Shown here in pieces: positions 61,841-64,000 of a stretch of DNA of 64,000 bases. The DNA comes from Bin80 sp964291275 (GTDB taxonomy: Bacteria > Bacteroidota > Rhodothermia > Rhodothermales > Bin80). Position numbers and translations under genes: made by a program. The stretch spans positions 1,240,001 to 1,304,000 of the forward strand of contig OZ219799.1 of NCBI GenBank assembly GCA_964291275.2, read 5' to 3'. The stretch's first letter is position 1. The number at the start of each line of letters is the position of its first letter. Below the pieces are notes generated by a model that was given only the letters and a program-made list of their open reading frames with translations, did no database searches and was not told where the DNA came from.

Positions 61841-64000
61841 TTAGTGTGAGAAGTTTACGCGGAGGTTGAATCCGCCGTTAATCTTGGTATAGGGGAGCCG
61901 TCGACTGTCGCCAATAAAGTCTTCGTACTCAACAAACAGATCCGCCGAAACGACGTTGCTGAATTGGTAGCCAATCTTGGGCTGCGCCAGTATCCTTGAT
62001 GTACTGGTCAGCACATCCACGAAAGGCTCTTCCAGCGCTCTTACTGGATCAAATTCCGGATCAATTGCTGCAAATTCCATTGCCCGACGGATGTAGAAGC
62101 TGCGGTCATCGTTAGCAGTTCTAGAAACTGTGAGAGACGCGTTGATCCGGTTGTTCAGTACACGGCGCAGGAATGGGAGACGCATGCCTGTTTTGGCCCA
62201 GGATGCAGTAATCGAGATCTCGTTGGTTCGATTTTCGTTGACCACGTTGTTGGTCGTACTCAGGGAGTATGAATTTGACTTGTTCCATGCCACACTGGTC
62301 TGGATACTCCCCTTGAACGAAAGATCTATTGCAATTAACGGCTGGAATCGTTCGTTGACTCGTGCTGCATCGATTTCCTCTGCGGGGATATTAAAGGCGA
62401 TAACAGGGCCGGATCCGAGGCGAAAGGCATCCAGTTGGCCACCACGGAGGTTGGATCTGAAGTCTGACGAGAAATCCGCAGAATAATTATGACGTAACGT
62501 AGCCGACTGCGCGATCCTTCGAATTAGCGGCCATTTGGAAATTCCCGTGTATGTGATGTTCCAACTCGGCAGAGGGAAGGGCATGGTTCCGCCAGTTCCT
62601 AATGCAAGATAACTTGACTGAAAATCCTCGTAAACCAGTCGGTTTGTCAAGGCAGATGAGAAGAGTGTGTCGGGCAGTATGTTGCCCGGTGTGCAAGCTT
62701 CCCCACAGTCTGCGCGAAATTGATCCAGTTGTGCCAAGAACAGATCACTGTAGGAGGCTGTAAGGGCCCAAGAAGATACGGATATGTTACCGGTGCGTGT
62801 TGTATCTGCCCCTGGGTGCCCGTTATCCAGAATTCGGTAGGTGAGATTCTCCCGGTCACCATTTTCCATTCTCCAGTTGAGTGAGATCCGTAGGCTGGAT
62901 GATAGATTCAGTGATGTTTGGGCAGACCATCGATTCACATTATTTAGCGCATCGGTCACCTGCAGACGTTCGTTGATGATGCGGCCTTGTTCGGGTGCGA
63001 TAGTGCGGTCAAGTCCTAGTCGATATCTCAGCGATGGTCCCTGGCCGTTGAACACCGCATCACGCAGGCTGTAATTAACCTGCACGGTTCCAGATTCGTC
63101 TAGGCGACCTATGTTGTTGGCCGAAGCCTGGCGCGCACCATTGTATGTTATCGATGCATCCTGAAGGCCTGTGATGGCAAGTAGCAGTCGACGTGTGAGT
63201 GCTTTGGGGGTAAGATTTTGGGGAAGCCGGAATCTACGTCCACGGGTAGAGTCTTCTTCTGTCGGCGGTTGGAGCTCATCAAGTGCAGGCATATCAACAG
63301 GCGGCATGTCAGCGGGATCGACTCCATCGATCTCTGGAACCTCTTGTGCAGTGGTGTCAGCTTCCGCAGCTCTTTGACGTTCTCGTTCTTGGCGTCTCTG
63401 CTCACGACGTTCCTTTCTTTCAGTTTCTTTTTGCAGGCGGCGAGACTGCGCAGCAGACTCTGCTGCACGCTGAGAATCCTGGAGCCGCTTATAGAAACCA
63501 AACTTTTCAAACAAGTCCTGGGGGCGCAGGGTAAGGCCTGCTCGGAGAGTGACGTTAGACCTGATCTGAGCCCCGGTGTTATTGCCCACCGATCCATTTG
63601 ACCAGTCAAAATTTGCTGTGTAGGTCATATCCTGCACCTGTATCCAGGATAGAGCATCGTAACGCTGAAGCCGTGGACGAAAGGTTACGTTGACTTGAGA
63701 TCCATAAGATTCCGGACGAACAGAGGGTCCACCAGGTACACCGCCTCCGAGTGCCTGCCTGAATACCGATCCAATTTTGCGATGTTGCAAGCCAGCGAGT
63801 TCAAATGCGCTCAATCCTATTTGGGAGCTGTCAATTACTCCTTCATTGAGTAGTGAGGCCAGAGATGTATCATCCAATCGGGATTCTATCCCAGTGGAAT
63901 CGACTAAAATGACTGAGTAAAGTGTATCTACCCCGATAGCATTAAGGCTCTGGTTTGTGTTCGATTCCATACCAAGATTCAGGAACCCAAACGGGTTGTA
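61841..64000 (-). CDS. sprA: SprA-type T9SS/gliding cell-surface protein, C-terminal part (partial)
   Basis: The frame is open through the right edge, so only the last 719 or so residues are seen. YNPFGFLNLGMESN, FRPRLQRYDALSWIQVQDMTYTANFDWSNGS and NITYTGISKWPLI resemble SprA (Sov), the giant outer-membrane translocon barrel of the type IX secretion system. A strongly charged segment of about 45 residues (QRAAESAAQSRRLQ… REQRRQERERQR) then Asp/Pro-rich lies at roughly 63.2-63.47 kb. It ends INGGFNLRVNFSH with the terminal aromatic residue of barrel proteins. Confidence 0.82.
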   Translation of the reverse strand, partial: YNPFGFLNLGMESNTNQSLNAIGVDTLYSVILVDSTGIESRLDDTSLASLLNEGVIDSSQIGLSAFELAGLQHRKIGSVFRQALGGGVPGGPSVRPESYGSQVNVTFRPRLQRYDALSWIQVQDMTYTANFDWSNGSVGNNTGAQIRSNVTLRAGLTLRPQDLFEKFGFYKRLQDSQRAAESAAQSRRLQKETERKERREQRRQERERQRAAEADTTAQEVPEIDGVDPADMPPVDMPALDELQPPTEEDSTRGRRFRLPQNLTPKALTRRLLLAITGLQDASITYNGARQASANNIGRLDESGTVQVNYSLRDAVFNGQGPSLRYRLGLDRTIAPEQGRIINERLQVTDALNNVNRWSAQTSLNLSSSLRISLNWRMENGDRENLTYRILDNGHPGADTTRTGNISVSSWALTASYSDLFLAQLDQFRADCGEACTPGNILPDTLFSSALTNRLVYEDFQSSYLALGTGGTMPFPLPSWNITYTGISKWPLIRRIAQSATLRHNYSADFSSDFRSNLRGGQLDAFRLGSGPVIAFNIPAEEIDAARVNERFQPLIAIDLSFKGSIQTSVAWNKSNSYSLSTTNNVVNENRTNEISITASWAKTGMRLPFLRRVLNNRINASLTVSRTANDDRSFYIRRAMEFAAIDPEFDPVRALEEPFVDVLTSTSRILAQPKIGYQFSNVVSADLFVEYEDFIGDSRRLPYTKINGGFNLRVNFSH

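Overview
The window looks like a chromosomal contig from a Bacteroidota-type bacterium, most likely Rhodothermota/Rhodothermales-like. The evidence is two tandem TonB-dependent receptors with an N-terminal carboxypeptidase-regulatory-like domain, a SprA-type type IX secretion/gliding protein, short lipoproteins, an RsfS/LytR_C cluster and a general lack of Shine-Dalgarno sequences. This assignment comes from gene content only; no rRNA is present. Base composition is intermediate, except for a clearly GC-rich island at about 34.26-40.9 kb.

Layout. 1-2.5 kb is gene-poor and decayed, with one small membrane protein. 2.5-13.9 kb is housekeeping: glycerol uptake (glpK-glpF), a membrane subtilase, a secreted RidA protein, an AlkD-threonine dehydratase fusion, thrS and proS. 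An ISL3-family IS sits between thrS and proS, bounded by an exact 8-bp duplication. 14.0-21.3 kb holds an ISNCY-like IS with a nonsense-broken transposase, an ISL3 remnant, a large 2OG-Fe(II) oxygenase and a two-gene IS256-like element. 21.6-33.9 kb is chromosomal again: feoA-feoA-feoB, a tRNA with CAU anticodon, a cyclase-family lipoprotein with an Lrp regulator, an ECF-like sigma factor, purB and the receptor pair.

34-57 kb is an accessory region. A beta-propeller lipoprotein gene is cut at about 34.26 kb, where the GC-rich island begins (RHH protein, tyrosine-recombinase remnant, helicase fragment, IS4 transposase with a DUF4338/DruA-like domain, truncated thioester-reductase/sulfotransferase). 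It is followed by a decayed second reductase/sulfotransferase copy whose middle is occupied by a group II intron without an ORF. Next comes a candidate two-gene defence module: an AAA ATPase with a DUF3696-like C-terminus, and a partner with a MITD1-C/PLD-like C-terminus that is split by a second ISL3 element. Removing that IS and one copy of its 8-bp duplication restores the partner's reading frame exactly. 48.3-55.1 kb is a decayed modification/helicase module: a GIY-YIG-helicase (frameshifted), a catalytic Eco57I-like methylase (frameshift at its start plus an ISNCY insertion that is also exactly reversible), and a companion methylase without NPPY. A 5' fragment of the same type of group II intron lies at 57.04 kb.

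57.2-64 kb returns to conserved genes: mltG, chorismate mutase, a secreted protein, a LytR_C protein, rsfS, lipoproteins, lipB and sprA (running off the right edge). The most notable observations are the IS256-like unit carrying a second transposase homologue that has lost its DDE residues, the ATPase/PLD-like pair, and the reductase-sulfotransferase gene pair with its intron.
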